NCBI RefSeq assembly: GCF_003797825.1
Contig: NZ_RKME01000010.1
Span: forward strand, 87,068-151,067
DNA: 64,000 bases
DNA from: Gordonia sp. OPL2
GTDB taxonomy: Bacteria > Actinomycetota > Actinomycetes > Mycobacteriales > Mycobacteriaceae
Direction of reading: 5' to 3'
Under the pieces are notes generated by a model. The model saw only the letters and a list, made by a program, of their open reading frames with translations. It did no database searches and was not told where the DNA came from. The stretch's first letter is position 1; every line of letters starts with the position of its first letter. The position numbers were made by a program, and so were the translations under genes. This document shows positions 1 to 8,791 of this stretch, one piece after another.

Positions 1-57
1 GTTCTGGTGGCGTTTTCGGAGAAGATCGCCGATCTCACACGACGCGCCCTGCGTTGA
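1..57 (+). CDS. C-terminal tail of an upstream gene (partial)
   Basis: The first 18 codons read in frame 1 and end at a TGA at 55-57. The peptide ends IADLTRRALR, a plausible hydrophilic helical C terminus. The start and almost all of the protein lie outside the window, so neither the product nor the reality of the gene can be settled here. The call rests only on the open frame and high-GC codon use. Confidence 0.3.
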   Translation, partial: VLVAFSEKIADLTRRALR

Positions 58-159
58 TCACGCATTCGCCCGGATCGCTGACTATCCTCGGCACGTGGCC
101 GAATGCAGGGGGTGTGCGACGACCGCGCAGGTGCTCGCCCGATGGGCGTGTGATGCGCG

Positions 160-813
160 GTGACCGCTGACACCGAACACCTCGAACCGGCTTCCTCCCG
201 CGCCGAGCCGCCGTTGGTCGAGCCGACCGTCCTTCGGCCGCACAGCTTCGCCTACGACGCCGCGGCGCGGTCGCGGCGGATTCCCGAACCGCCGGACGGT
301 GACGAGATCCCGATCCTCGATCGGCTCGAACGGATGGCGGTCGTGGCGAGCCGGGTGACCGACGAGCGAACCATCCCGGGAGAGATCCTCGTCGACGTCG
401 ACCCCGACATCTGGCGCAACGCCAACGCCCCCGGCTATCTGCGGCTGTTCATCGCCGATCACGGCAACGAGGGCACGATCGCGATCGTGCTCACCCGTTT
501 CGTCGTCGACCACGGTGTGAGCGTCCCCGGGCTCATCGATCACGCCTTCGTCGAGGCGCGGGCCTTGCCCGAGTGGCACGAGAACGAGGCGACCCGGACG
601 CAACCGGGCTTCCGCACCGAGGGATCGTCGATGCAGACCGGAACGTATGCCGGCGACGAGCAGACGTGGTTCTGCGCGATCCGCTATGCCGCCTACCGGC
701 GCGGCAACGTCGCCTACCTGCTGCATGCGACGGGCACCGCACCCGCGCGTGAAGGCGCGGGATTCCGCCGTTCGATCGCATCCGCGGTGAGCTCGGTCCG
801 CTTCGACGACTGA
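160..813 (+). CDS. Conserved hypothetical protein, possibly LpqN/LpqT-like fold
   Basis: GTG-started protein of 217 residues. It has no signal peptide, lipobox or membrane segment. The first 50 residues are Pro/Ala/Glu rich and look disordered. Residues 75-215 alternate short strands and helices and end in a helix with the motif FRRSIASAVSSVRF. A late section (TWFCAIRYAAYRRGNVAYLLHATG in outline) resembles the strand-rich domain of mycobacterial LpqN/LpqT-type proteins, but I cannot confirm membership. It lies 39 bp before another unknown gene on the same strand, so the two may be co-transcribed. The function is unknown. Confidence 0.65.
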   Translation: MTADTEHLEPASSRAEPPLVEPTVLRPHSFAYDAAARSRRIPEPPDGDEIPILDRLERMAVVASRVTDERTIPGEILVDVDPDIWRNANAPGYLRLFIADHGNEGTIAIVLTRFVVDHGVSVPGLIDHAFVEARALPEWHENEATRTQPGFRTEGSSMQTGTYAGDEQTWFCAIRYAAYRRGNVAYLLHATGTAPAREGAGFRRSIASAVSSVRFDD

Positions 814-852
814 GACGCACAGATCGGGCGACGATATGACGAGGAGACGACG

Positions 853-1143
853 ATGGTGAGCCGCGCCGACCGTGTGGACGACCTCGAGGCCGCGCTGGGC
901 TCGACGGCGGAGTTCGTCGACGACCCGGCCGATCAGGGATGGATGACGGCACAGGCCGGCGGACAGCAGGTGTTCGTGCGCGTCGGCGATTTCCCCGACG
1001 AGGATCTCTGGTCGCTGTGGCTCGGGGACGGCCGCTGGATGGACTTCACCGTCGCGCCCGCCGGCTGGTCGCTACGGGTGCCGGGCCGGCGCCGGCCGGC
1101 CGGTGCCCGCCCACGTCTGCCGAAGAACGAGTTCCACGATTGA
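853..1143 (+). CDS. Small hypothetical protein
   Basis: Protein of 96 residues starting at ATG 853, with a GA-rich ribosome binding site (gaggagacgacg) just upstream. It has an acidic N-terminal half, a central Trp-rich section (LWSLWLGDGRWMDF, about residues 53-66) and a basic Arg/Pro-rich tail. There are no cysteines and no membrane segment. It resembles short actinobacterial proteins of the DUF or immunity type, but I do not recognise a family. It probably shares a transcript with the unknown gene upstream. Confidence 0.55.
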   Translation: MVSRADRVDDLEAALGSTAEFVDDPADQGWMTAQAGGQQVFVRVGDFPDEDLWSLWLGDGRWMDFTVAPAGWSLRVPGRRRPAGARPRLPKNEFHD

Positions 1144-1307
1144 TCACAGGGGAGTCGTCGCTCGGACATCGTCGCCCGGCTATCGGCTGCCAACCCCACT
1201 CACCTCGCGTTAGGCTCAGCTGGACAGCATTCCAGCACGTTGGATTCGGTTCGTCCGCCACGCCTGAACGGTGATGGCGACCTCGGGCCATGAGACCGGG
1301 GTGTGCC

Positions 1308-2171
1308 ATGCCGATTGCGATCGCGACCATCAGCCTCAAGGGCGGTGTGGGCAAGACGACGCTGACCGCGGGGATGGCCGAGTTCCTCGCCGGTGAGTTC
1401 GGTCGGCGCGTGCTCCTCGTCGACCTCGACGCGCAGACCAACCTGACGACGATGATGATCGGTCAGGATCGCTGGCTGCAGTGCAACGAGCAGGGGCACA
1501 CCCTCGCGGCCCTGTTCGCCGATGCACTCGACGACACCACCACATTCGATCTCGACAAGACCGTGCAGCGTGGCGTCTCACCGGTCGAGTCGGTGACCGG
1601 TGTCGATCTGCTGCCGTCCTCACTCGATCTGATCGAACTGCAGGAGGAGTTGAGCGCCCGACGGGTCGCCGCCGACGATCACGCCTCGGTCATCGATGTC
1701 TTGCGCGCAGGGCTGGCGCCGATCGCCGGCGATTACGACTACATCCTGATCGACTGCCCGCCCAATGTCGGCCCGTTCAGCCTCAACGGGCTCGCCCTCG
1801 CCGACGCCTATCTGATCCCCACCATCCCGGATGTGCTGTCCACGTACGCGATACCGCACATACAGCGGCAGGTCGCCGACTTCGGGTCCGAGATCGGGCA
1901 TCCGATCGTCGAACTCGGCGTGGTGGTGACGAAATACCGCGCGGGCTCGGTGCTGCATCAGGAAACCGTCCACCGCCTCCGGCGCGACCCGACCATCCAG
2001 AACGTCCTGCCCGCCTATCTGCACGAGGCCAACATCATCGGCGCGGCCGCCGAGTACACCCCGTATGCGACGCTGCACACCAAGTACGGTCATCACGGTC
2101 ATTTCGATCAGTTCCGCAAGGTGACGCAGTCGGTGATGACCGAGGCCGACGCGAAGATCGGGGCACGCTGA
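1308..2171 (+). CDS. ParA/Soj-family ATPase (orphan)
   Basis: P-loop ATPase of 287 residues from the ParA/MinD (SIMIBI) class. The deviant Walker A KGGVGKTT is at residues 11-18, the A' motif VLLVDLDAQTN lies near residue 40, and the Walker B-like segment YILIDCPPN near residue 148. No parB-like partner or parS-type cluster is adjacent, so it is probably not the chromosome segregation ParA. Orphan ParAs position plasmids, secretion machinery or other cargo, and the cargo is unknown here. ATG 1308 is preferred because GGGGTG sits 6-12 nt upstream. An in-frame ATG at 1290 would add six residues. It is not closely similar to the second ParA in this window. Confidence 0.88.
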   Translation: MPIAIATISLKGGVGKTTLTAGMAEFLAGEFGRRVLLVDLDAQTNLTTMMIGQDRWLQCNEQGHTLAALFADALDDTTTFDLDKTVQRGVSPVESVTGVDLLPSSLDLIELQEELSARRVAADDHASVIDVLRAGLAPIAGDYDYILIDCPPNVGPFSLNGLALADAYLIPTIPDVLSTYAIPHIQRQVADFGSEIGHPIVELGVVVTKYRAGSVLHQETVHRLRRDPTIQNVLPAYLHEANIIGAAAEYTPYATLHTKYGHHGHFDQFRKVTQSVMTEADAKIGAR

Positions 2172-2383
2172 CGGCGCCCTACCTGTGATCGCGGCGGGCG
2201 TTCGTGCCGGGTACGACGACCGTGGTCTGATCGTCGGCTTCGTCACCTGTTTCGCCCGAGGCCTGTCTGCTGATCTGGTCCGACGGAATGGTGGGCGGCA
2301 GATCGAAGGTCTGACACCCACCGGCATCGTCGGCGTCGTCGGTACGTTGGTGGATGTACTGACCGGCGACGAGAGGAGCAACC

Positions 2384-3031
2384 ATGGCACGGGTCGCGAT
2401 CATCGGAGGACACGGCAAGATCGCTTTGCGACTGGCGAAGCAACTGTCCACCAACGGGGACGAGGTCACGTCCATCATCCGCAAGGAGGCCCAGGTGGAC
2501 GATGTCGCCGCCACGGGTGCCGCACCCGTGGTCGCCGACATCGAGGAACTCGACACTGCCGGACTCGCCTCGGTGCTCGCCGGGCAGGATGCAGTGGTCT
2601 GGTCCGCCGGTGCGGGCGGGGGAGACCGCGATCGTACGTTCGCGGTCGATCGCGACGCGGCCATCCGATCGATGGACGCCGCCCAGTCCGCAGGTGTGCA
2701 GCGGTACGTGATGGTGTCCTACTTCGGTGCCGGACCCGATCACGGTGTCCCCGAGGACAACTCGTTCTACGCCTACGCAGAGGCCAAGGCGGAGGCCGAC
2801 ACCCATCTCAAGGGGACGGAACTGGGGTGGACCATCCTCGGTCCCAGCAAACTCACCGATGAGCCCGGCACCGGCAGGATCACGGTGGGCGGCACACGTA
2901 CCGACGGCTCCGAGGTCAGCCGCGACAATGTGGCGCAGGTCGCGGCGGCGGTCCTCGCCGATCCGTCGACCGTCCGCCGGACGATCGAGTTCAACGACGG
3001 CGACACACCCATCGCAGACGCGGTGTCGTGA
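2384..3031 (+). CDS. NAD(P)-binding atypical SDR family protein
   Basis: Protein of 215 residues with an N-terminal Rossmann motif IIGGHGKI (residues 6-13) typical of the NAD(P)H-binding YwnB/NmrA-like atypical SDRs. A Tyr-x-x-x-Lys-like section (AYAEAKAEAD) follows near residue 130, and a conserved GPSKLTDEPGTG segment lies near residue 153. Such proteins reduce small substrates or act as redox sensors, and the substrate cannot be read from sequence. A GAGAGGAG ribosome binding site precedes the ATG. The next gene starts 8 bp after the stop codon, which suggests co-transcription with the flavoprotein. Confidence 0.85.
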   Translation: MARVAIIGGHGKIALRLAKQLSTNGDEVTSIIRKEAQVDDVAATGAAPVVADIEELDTAGLASVLAGQDAVVWSAGAGGGDRDRTFAVDRDAAIRSMDAAQSAGVQRYVMVSYFGAGPDHGVPEDNSFYAYAEAKAEADTHLKGTELGWTILGPSKLTDEPGTGRITVGGTRTDGSEVSRDNVAQVAAAVLADPSTVRRTIEFNDGDTPIADAVS

Positions 3032-3038
3032 CGCGGTC

Positions 3039-4409
3039 GTGACCGCAGGCCCGATCGAGGATCTCCGCGCGGTCGTCGGCGACACGCATGTGCTGACCGA
3101 CGACGACGCGATGGTCGGTCACCTCACCGACTGGACCGGCCGCTGGACCGGCACCGCCGATGCCGTGGTGCGTCCCCGGACCACCGATGAGGTGGCTGCC
3201 GTCGTCCGGCTGTGCGCAGAGCGCGGTGTCGCGATCTGCATCCAGGGCGGGAACACCGGACTCGTCGGCGGATCGGTGCCTCCCACCGATCGGCCCGCCG
3301 GCCCGCTGATCATCCTGAGCACCGCGCGCATGACCGACGTCGATGAGGTGGACGTGGTCGGACGATGCGTCGGTGCGCAGGCAGGCGCGACCATCGACGC
3401 GATCGACAGCCGCGCGCAGCGCGACGGGCTGATGTTCCCCGTCGACCTCGCGTCACGTGAATCGGCCACGGCCGGAGGGGTCGTCGCGACCAACGCGGGT
3501 GGAGTCCGGATGATCCGGCATGGCAACACCCGGGGGCAGGTCCTCGGGATCGAGGCCGTCCTCGCCGACGGCCGGGTTCTCCGCCGGTGGACTTCGTTGG
3601 TGAAAGACAATGTGGGGTACGACCTTCCGGGCCTGCTGACCGGCAGCGAGGGAACGCTCGCCGTGATCACCCGGGTGCTGTTCCGGCTGGTCGCACCGCC
3701 GGCCGCAACGATCGTGACCGTCGCGGCCGTCGACCACGTCGAGAACATCTTCGGTGTGCTCGATGCGTTCGCCGCGCGCGGACTCCGGGTCGAGGCCGCC
3801 GAGGTCATGACCGAGTCGGGCCTGCAGCTGGTACACGAGCACGGCGCCCGGCGACCCGTCGACACCGAATCGCCGTTCTACGCACTCATCGAGGTCTCCG
3901 GGACAGGTGACGTGGAGGCGGTCGTCGTCGACGTCCTCGACGGGGCCCCGGTCACCGATGCGGCCCTCGAACCCGGACCGGCGCGAGCGCTGTGGGCGGT
4001 CCGGGAACGCCACACCGAGTCGATCTCCCGCTCGACGACCACGCCCGTCGTCAAACTCGATGTGTCCGTACCGATCCGGGCCCTACCCGAGGCGATGGCG
4101 GAGCTCGCGGCTGTTGCCGGGATGGTGGACCACCCGTGCCGTCCGGTGCTCTTCGGTCACGTCGGCGACGGCAACATCCATGTCAACCTTCTCGACGTCC
4201 CCGAAGATCAGGCGGAGTCGGTCACCGGGCACGTGTTCGGGATCGTCGCCGCCAACGGCGGGAGCATCAGCGCAGAGCACGGCATCGGGCGTGCGAAGGT
4301 GCCGTGGACACACCTCGGTCGCAGCGACGTGGATCTGTCGTCGATGCGGGCGATCAAGGACGCCTGGGATCCACATGGCTTGCTCAACCCCGGAGTGCTG
4401 TTCGGCTGA
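3039..4409 (+). CDS. FAD-binding oxidoreductase, GlcD/D-lactate dehydrogenase-like
   Basis: Flavoprotein of 456 residues from the FAD_binding_4 / FAD-oxidase_C family (glycolate oxidase GlcD, D-lactate and D-2-hydroxyglutarate dehydrogenases). The PP-loop that binds FAD pyrophosphate is visible as GGNTGLVGGSVP near residues 70-81. The C-terminal family motifs HVGDGNIHVN (near 370) and EHGIG (near 413) supply the substrate-side His and Glu residues. It should oxidise a 2-hydroxyacid to the 2-oxoacid; the exact substrate is open. GTG 3039 is chosen because it follows the SDR stop by 8 bp and begins the homologous section. The frame stays open further upstream, but there it would overlap the SDR gene. 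Confidence 0.88.
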   Translation: MTAGPIEDLRAVVGDTHVLTDDDAMVGHLTDWTGRWTGTADAVVRPRTTDEVAAVVRLCAERGVAICIQGGNTGLVGGSVPPTDRPAGPLIILSTARMTDVDEVDVVGRCVGAQAGATIDAIDSRAQRDGLMFPVDLASRESATAGGVVATNAGGVRMIRHGNTRGQVLGIEAVLADGRVLRRWTSLVKDNVGYDLPGLLTGSEGTLAVITRVLFRLVAPPAATIVTVAAVDHVENIFGVLDAFAARGLRVEAAEVMTESGLQLVHEHGARRPVDTESPFYALIEVSGTGDVEAVVVDVLDGAPVTDAALEPGPARALWAVRERHTESISRSTTTPVVKLDVSVPIRALPEAMAELAAVAGMVDHPCRPVLFGHVGDGNIHVNLLDVPEDQAESVTGHVFGIVAANGGSISAEHGIGRAKVPWTHLGRSDVDLSSMRAIKDAWDPHGLLNPGVLFG

Positions 4410-4491
4410 GGGGGGTCTCGGCGTTCAACTTATGATCACCGTGATTTCGAACCTGTGACGGCGACGGCGCCGCCGCTAGCGTGTGGCGGTC

Positions 4492-5844
4492 ATGACCACA
4501 CTCCTGAGCACCCCGCGCGCGGTCGACGAGACCGACGACGAGCGCCGCAAGCGTCTGCGGACCGTCGTCGCCGCGAGTCTCCTCGGCACCACGATCGAGT
4601 GGTACGACTTCTTCCTCTACGCGACCGCCGCGAGCCTCGTCTTCAACTCCGTCTTCTTCCCGGATCAGAGTTCTTTCGTCGGAACGCTGTTGTCGTTCGC
4701 GACCTTTGCGGTCGGCTTCGTCGTCCGGCCCATCGGCGGGGTGGTGTTCGGGCACATCGGCGACCGGATCGGACGCAAGAGGACGCTGGCTCTCACGATG
4801 GTTCTGATGGGGGTGGCCACCGCGCTGATGGGGGTGTTGCCGACGGCCGCCGCGGTCGGCGTCCTGGCGCCGATCCTGCTGCTGGCGCTACGGGTCGTGC
4901 AGGGTTTCGCTCTCGGTGGGGAGTGGGCGGGAGCGGTACTGCTCGCCGTCGAGCACAGCCCGCGGCGTCGCCGCGGCCTGTTCGGCAGCATCCCGCAGGT
5001 CGGCCTGGCACTCGGACTCGCCCTCGGCACCGGTGTGTTCGCGTTGCTGCAGGTGGCGCTCGACGACGAGGCCTTCCTGACCTACGGGTGGCGGATCGCG
5101 TTCCTGGTGAGCATCGTGCTGGTCGTGATCGGATTCGTCGTCCGGCTCAAGGTCGACGAGACCCCTGCCTTCACCGAGGTGGCCGAACTGTCGCAGAAGT
5201 CGACGGTGCCCATCCGCGACGTGATGCTCCCACCCAACACCCGCAACACCGTCCTCGGTCTGCTCGCCCGGTGGGGTGAGGGATCGGCGTTCAACACCTG
5301 GGGTGTCTTCGCCATCGCCTACGCGACCTCGGAACTCGGTATGGAGAAGGTTCCGGTTCTCGTCGCGGTGACCATCGCGTCCCTGGTGATGGCGGTGTTG
5401 TTGCCGGTGTCCGGGCTGCTCACCGACAGGTTCGGGCCCCAGCGCATCTACCTGATCGGCATCAGCGCATACGGACTGACCGTGTACCCGGTGTTCGCCC
5501 TCTTCGGTACCGAGAACCTGATCTGGTTCACCGTCGGCCTGGTGATCGTCTTCGGCGTCGTGCACGCACTGTTCTACGGCGCACAGGGGACGCTGTTCGC
5601 CAGCCTGTACCCGACGCCCGTGCGCTACACCGGATTGTCGGTCGTCTATCAGTTCTCCGGCATCTACGCGTCCGGACTCACCCCGCTGATCCTCACCGCG
5701 CTCATCGGCGCGGCCGGCGGATCCCCGTGGCTCGCCGCAGGCTATCTCGCGCTCACCGCGGTGATCAGTGTCGTCGCGACAGCGCTGATCCGGCCCGCAG
5801 ACCTGCACCTGGACAACGGTTCACGGGTGCGTTCACAGCGCTGA
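4492..5844 (+). CDS. MFS metabolite:proton symporter (MHS family)
   Basis: Protein of 450 residues with about 12 membrane helices. The N-terminal GTTIEWYDFFLY section and the loop GHIGDRIGRKRTL (between helices 2 and 3) are hallmarks of the metabolite:H+ symporter (MHS) branch of the major facilitator superfamily, which includes KgtP, ShiA and ProP. A hydroxyacid, dicarboxylate or shikimate-like substrate is likely, and the upstream GlcD-like dehydrogenase makes a hydroxyacid plausible (inference). An in-frame GTG at 4483 is an alternative start. The 3' end overlaps the convergent cysteine hydrolase gene by 12 bp. Confidence 0.9.
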   Translation: MTTLLSTPRAVDETDDERRKRLRTVVAASLLGTTIEWYDFFLYATAASLVFNSVFFPDQSSFVGTLLSFATFAVGFVVRPIGGVVFGHIGDRIGRKRTLALTMVLMGVATALMGVLPTAAAVGVLAPILLLALRVVQGFALGGEWAGAVLLAVEHSPRRRRGLFGSIPQVGLALGLALGTGVFALLQVALDDEAFLTYGWRIAFLVSIVLVVIGFVVRLKVDETPAFTEVAELSQKSTVPIRDVMLPPNTRNTVLGLLARWGEGSAFNTWGVFAIAYATSELGMEKVPVLVAVTIASLVMAVLLPVSGLLTDRFGPQRIYLIGISAYGLTVYPVFALFGTENLIWFTVGLVIVFGVVHALFYGAQGTLFASLYPTPVRYTGLSVVYQFSGIYASGLTPLILTALIGAAGGSPWLAAGYLALTAVISVVATALIRPADLHLDNGSRVRSQR

Positions 5845-6447
5845 CGCGACGTCGGCGGACTCCACCGGCTCGGAGAACATCGGATAGTCGAAGCTGATCG
5901 CGTTGTCGTGCTCGGCGACCGACGTCGCCGCGGTGCAGTCGGTCAGCGTGATCACCCGGTAGCCGTTCTCGTAACCGGACCGCATCGTGGACTCGACACA
6001 ACAGTTGGTCAGGAAGCCGGCCAGGATGATGGTGGTGATGCCCTTGCTGCGCAGGATGAAGTCCAGATTGGTGCTCGCGAACGTGTCGAGACCACGCTTG
6101 CCCTCGATCAGGATGTCGCCGTCGGCCGGTGTCAGGTCGTCGACGATGGCCGCGCCCCAGGAACCCTTGACGAACGCGTTGCCGTCGACGACACCCTTGA
6201 GGATGCCGTACGGATGCCGCGTCAGCTCGCCATAGCCGGGCGCGAACGTGATCGGCGCGTGCATGATCGTCACGCCCGCCGCACGCGCCTTGTCCACCAG
6301 GGCAACGGTGTTGGCGAGCATGCCGGTCTTGTCCATCACCTCCGACACGGCGTCGTGCAGGACGCCGCCGTCGCTGGTGAACTCGTTCTGGAACTCGATC
6401 AGGACCAGCGCGGTGGTCGCGGGATCGAGGGTGACTGTGTCTGCCAT
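5833..6447 (-). CDS. Cysteine hydrolase, isochorismatase family
   Basis: Protein of 204 residues from the isochorismatase-like hydrolase superfamily, which includes nicotinamidase, biuret hydrolase and N-carbamoylsarcosine amidase. The usual triad is Asp-Lys-Cys. Here Lys117 (EGKRG) and Cys150 (TNCCVES) are in place, with the non-proline cis-peptide region just before the Cys. The first acidic residue is Glu18 in LIEFQNEF instead of the usual Asp. It should hydrolyse an amide or carbamoyl bond, substrate unknown. An AAGGTGT ribosome binding site precedes the ATG. It runs convergently to the MHS transporter. Confidence 0.87.
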   Translation of the reverse strand: MADTVTLDPATTALVLIEFQNEFTSDGGVLHDAVSEVMDKTGMLANTVALVDKARAAGVTIMHAPITFAPGYGELTRHPYGILKGVVDGNAFVKGSWGAAIVDDLTPADGDILIEGKRGLDTFASTNLDFILRSKGITTIILAGFLTNCCVESTMRSGYENGYRVITLTDCTAATSVAEHDNAISFDYPMFSEPVESADVASAL

Positions 6448-6601
6448 CGGAACACCTTTCGGACTTCTCGGCGGCGAGCGTTCTCATGGAGAGGGCTGCC
6501 TCTGTCTGCCTCGCCGATTCAACCACCGACACGGCTCCCCGATGTGTGGATCCGGCACTGTTCGACGGGCACACCCCGACGAATCCTGAGACGATGCAGA
6601 C

Positions 6602-8791
6602 GTGACTTCCGTGGGTGTGGCACGCGAGCGACTCGAAGGGCTGGCCCGACGCTGGGGCGTCGCGACGAGCTACGTCGGCTGGGACGAACTCGATCACCCC
6701 GTCAGTTCGGAGACCATCGTCACGGTCCTCGGCTCGCTCGGTGTCGCCGCGACGACGGAGCAGGAGGTCGCGGCGGCCCACGCCGACCTCGACGAGTCGC
6801 CGTGGCGGGCCATGGTCCCGCCGGTGACGGTGGTCGTCGAGGGGGCACACGCGAGTTTCGCCGTCCACGTGCCGCACTGGAATCCGGTCGAGGTGTGGAT
6901 CGTCACCGAAGCCGGCGCGACGGTGCACCCGGATCAGGTTGACCTGTGGGTGGATCCGCGTGAGGTCGACGGGACGATGATCGGCAGGGCGACCTTCGAG
7001 GTGCCGCCGGATCTGGAGATCGGCTATCACACGGTGCGTGCCCACGACCCGGCGACGGGCCGCCGTGCGCAGGCCCCGCTGATCGTCACGCCACGACGGC
7101 TCTCCACCGCCGACCGACTCCTGGGCAGCAGGCGCTGGGGTCTGGCGGTCCAGCTCTACTCGGTGCGGTCCGCGCAGTCCTGGGGCGTCGGCGACTTCGC
7201 GGATCTCGCCGAGATCTGTGCGGTGGCGGGCAGCACCCACGGTGCCGATTTCGTCCAGATCAATCCTCTGCATGCCGCGCAGCCGCACGCGCCCATCGAG
7301 GCCTCGCCGTACCTGCCCGTGACGCGGCGCTTCGTCAATCCGCTCTACATCCGGGTGACCGACATCCCGGAGATCGACCAACTCGGCAAACGATCCCGCA
7401 AGCTGGTCCGCTCCCTTGCGCGCAACTTCTTCGACGACAATCTCTCGACCGAGAAGATCAAGCGCAACAAGGCGTTCCGCGCGAAGATGGCTGTGCTCGA
7501 ACTCATTCATGCGGTGCCGCTCTCGGCGACGAGGGCGGCCGAGTACCGCGCCTTCCGCGATCGAGAGGGCAAGGGGCTGCGCCGTTTCGCGACGTGGTGT
7601 GCGTTCGCCGAGAAATACGGGACCGACGGCCCACAGTGGTCCGGCAAGCTGCGCGACAAGGAGTTCGTCAAGCGGAAGCGGCGTCAACTCGCCGACCGTG
7701 TGGAGTTCTTCACCTGGCTGCAGTGGATCTGTGACGAACAGTTGGCCGCGGCCCAGCATGCCGCGCTGTCGGCGGGGATGAGCATCGGGATCGTCGCGGA
7801 CCTCGCCGTCGGCGTGGCGCGGCACGGTGCGGACGTGTGGACGCTGGGTGACGTGCTCGCACGCGGGGCCACCGTCGGTGCGCCACCGGACGGATTCAAT
7901 CAGCAGGGACAGGGCTGGGATCAGCCGCCATGGCATCCGGTCCGGCTCGCGGAAGCCGGCTACCGTCCCTATCGGGACATGCTCCGCACGGTGCTCCGGC
8001 ATGCGGGAGGGCTCCGCGTCGATCACATCCTGGGGCTGTTCCGGCTCTGGTGGATACCCGACGGCAAGGGACCCGCCGACGGTACCTACGTCCACTACGA
8101 CCACGATGCGCTGATCGGCATCCTGGTCCTCGAGGCGGAGCGCGCCGGCGCCGTCGTCGTCGGCGAAGATCTCGGCGTCTTCGAACGGCATGTGCAGGAG
8201 GCCCTCACCAAGCGGGGGATCCTCGGGACGTCGATCCTCTGGTTCGAGCACGGACCCGACGGTCCGATACCGCCGGAGCAGTACCGCGAACTCTGCCTGA
8301 CGTCGGTGACGACGCACGACCTGCCGCCGACGGTGGGCTACCTCGCCGGAGATCACATCGAGCTGCGATCGCGGCTGGGTCTGTTGGAGACGGGGGAGGC
8401 CGCAGAGCGTGCGCGGGACGAGCACGACCGAGATGCGGTGCTGGCGACGGCACGCCGCCGTGGGCTCCTCGACGAGGACGTCGGACTGACCGATCGGCGC
8501 ACCGTGGAGGCGTTGCACCGACTGATCGCGCAGACACCGTCGGTACTCCTGGGGGTGGCACTGGTCGACGCGGTGGGGGAGCGTCGTATCCAGAACCAGC
8601 CGGGAACCGGCGCGGCGCAATACCCCAACTGGTGCATCCCGCTGGCCGACGATGAGGGCAAGGTCGTCCTGGTCGAGGATCTCGGGGGCAATGCGCGGTT
8701 CGCCGACCTCGTCCGGGCACTCGCCGAGGAAGGCGTGGGCGACCCGGACGGCGAGCCGACGAGCCGGGCGAGCAGCGGTGACGTCGACTAG
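6602..8791 (+). CDS. malQ: 4-alpha-glucanotransferase (amylomaltase)
   Basis: GH77 enzyme of 729 residues that transfers alpha-1,4-glucan segments between malto-oligosaccharides in cytosolic maltodextrin and glycogen turnover. The catalytic set is recognisable: the nucleophile Asp in RVDHILG (about residue 473), the acid/base Glu in VVGEDLG (about 520) and the third Asp in TTHDLPPTVGYL (about 572). The N-terminal 150 residues form the extra beta-rich module seen in long actinobacterial MalQ proteins. The GTG start at 6602 follows a short intergenic gap. The stop overlaps the convergent MFS gene by 4 bp. Confidence 0.93.
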   Translation: MTSVGVARERLEGLARRWGVATSYVGWDELDHPVSSETIVTVLGSLGVAATTEQEVAAAHADLDESPWRAMVPPVTVVVEGAHASFAVHVPHWNPVEVWIVTEAGATVHPDQVDLWVDPREVDGTMIGRATFEVPPDLEIGYHTVRAHDPATGRRAQAPLIVTPRRLSTADRLLGSRRWGLAVQLYSVRSAQSWGVGDFADLAEICAVAGSTHGADFVQINPLHAAQPHAPIEASPYLPVTRRFVNPLYIRVTDIPEIDQLGKRSRKLVRSLARNFFDDNLSTEKIKRNKAFRAKMAVLELIHAVPLSATRAAEYRAFRDREGKGLRRFATWCAFAEKYGTDGPQWSGKLRDKEFVKRKRRQLADRVEFFTWLQWICDEQLAAAQHAALSAGMSIGIVADLAVGVARHGADVWTLGDVLARGATVGAPPDGFNQQGQGWDQPPWHPVRLAEAGYRPYRDMLRTVLRHAGGLRVDHILGLFRLWWIPDGKGPADGTYVHYDHDALIGILVLEAERAGAVVVGEDLGVFERHVQEALTKRGILGTSILWFEHGPDGPIPPEQYRELCLTSVTTHDLPPTVGYLAGDHIELRSRLGLLETGEAAERARDEHDRDAVLATARRRGLLDEDVGLTDRRTVEALHRLIAQTPSVLLGVALVDAVGERRIQNQPGTGAAQYPNWCIPLADDEGKVVLVEDLGGNARFADLVRALAEEGVGDPDGEPTSRASSGDVD

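Noticed and set aside
1308..2171. Plasmid or integrated-element partition locus
   Set aside because: ParA alone without ParB, replication gene, integrase or att-like repeats nearby.
5765..8620. 951-residue minus-strand ORF opposite malQ
   Set aside because: Shadow of malQ in high-GC DNA; composition is Arg/Asp/His rich with no domain, and it merges with the real cysteine hydrolase region in a different frame.
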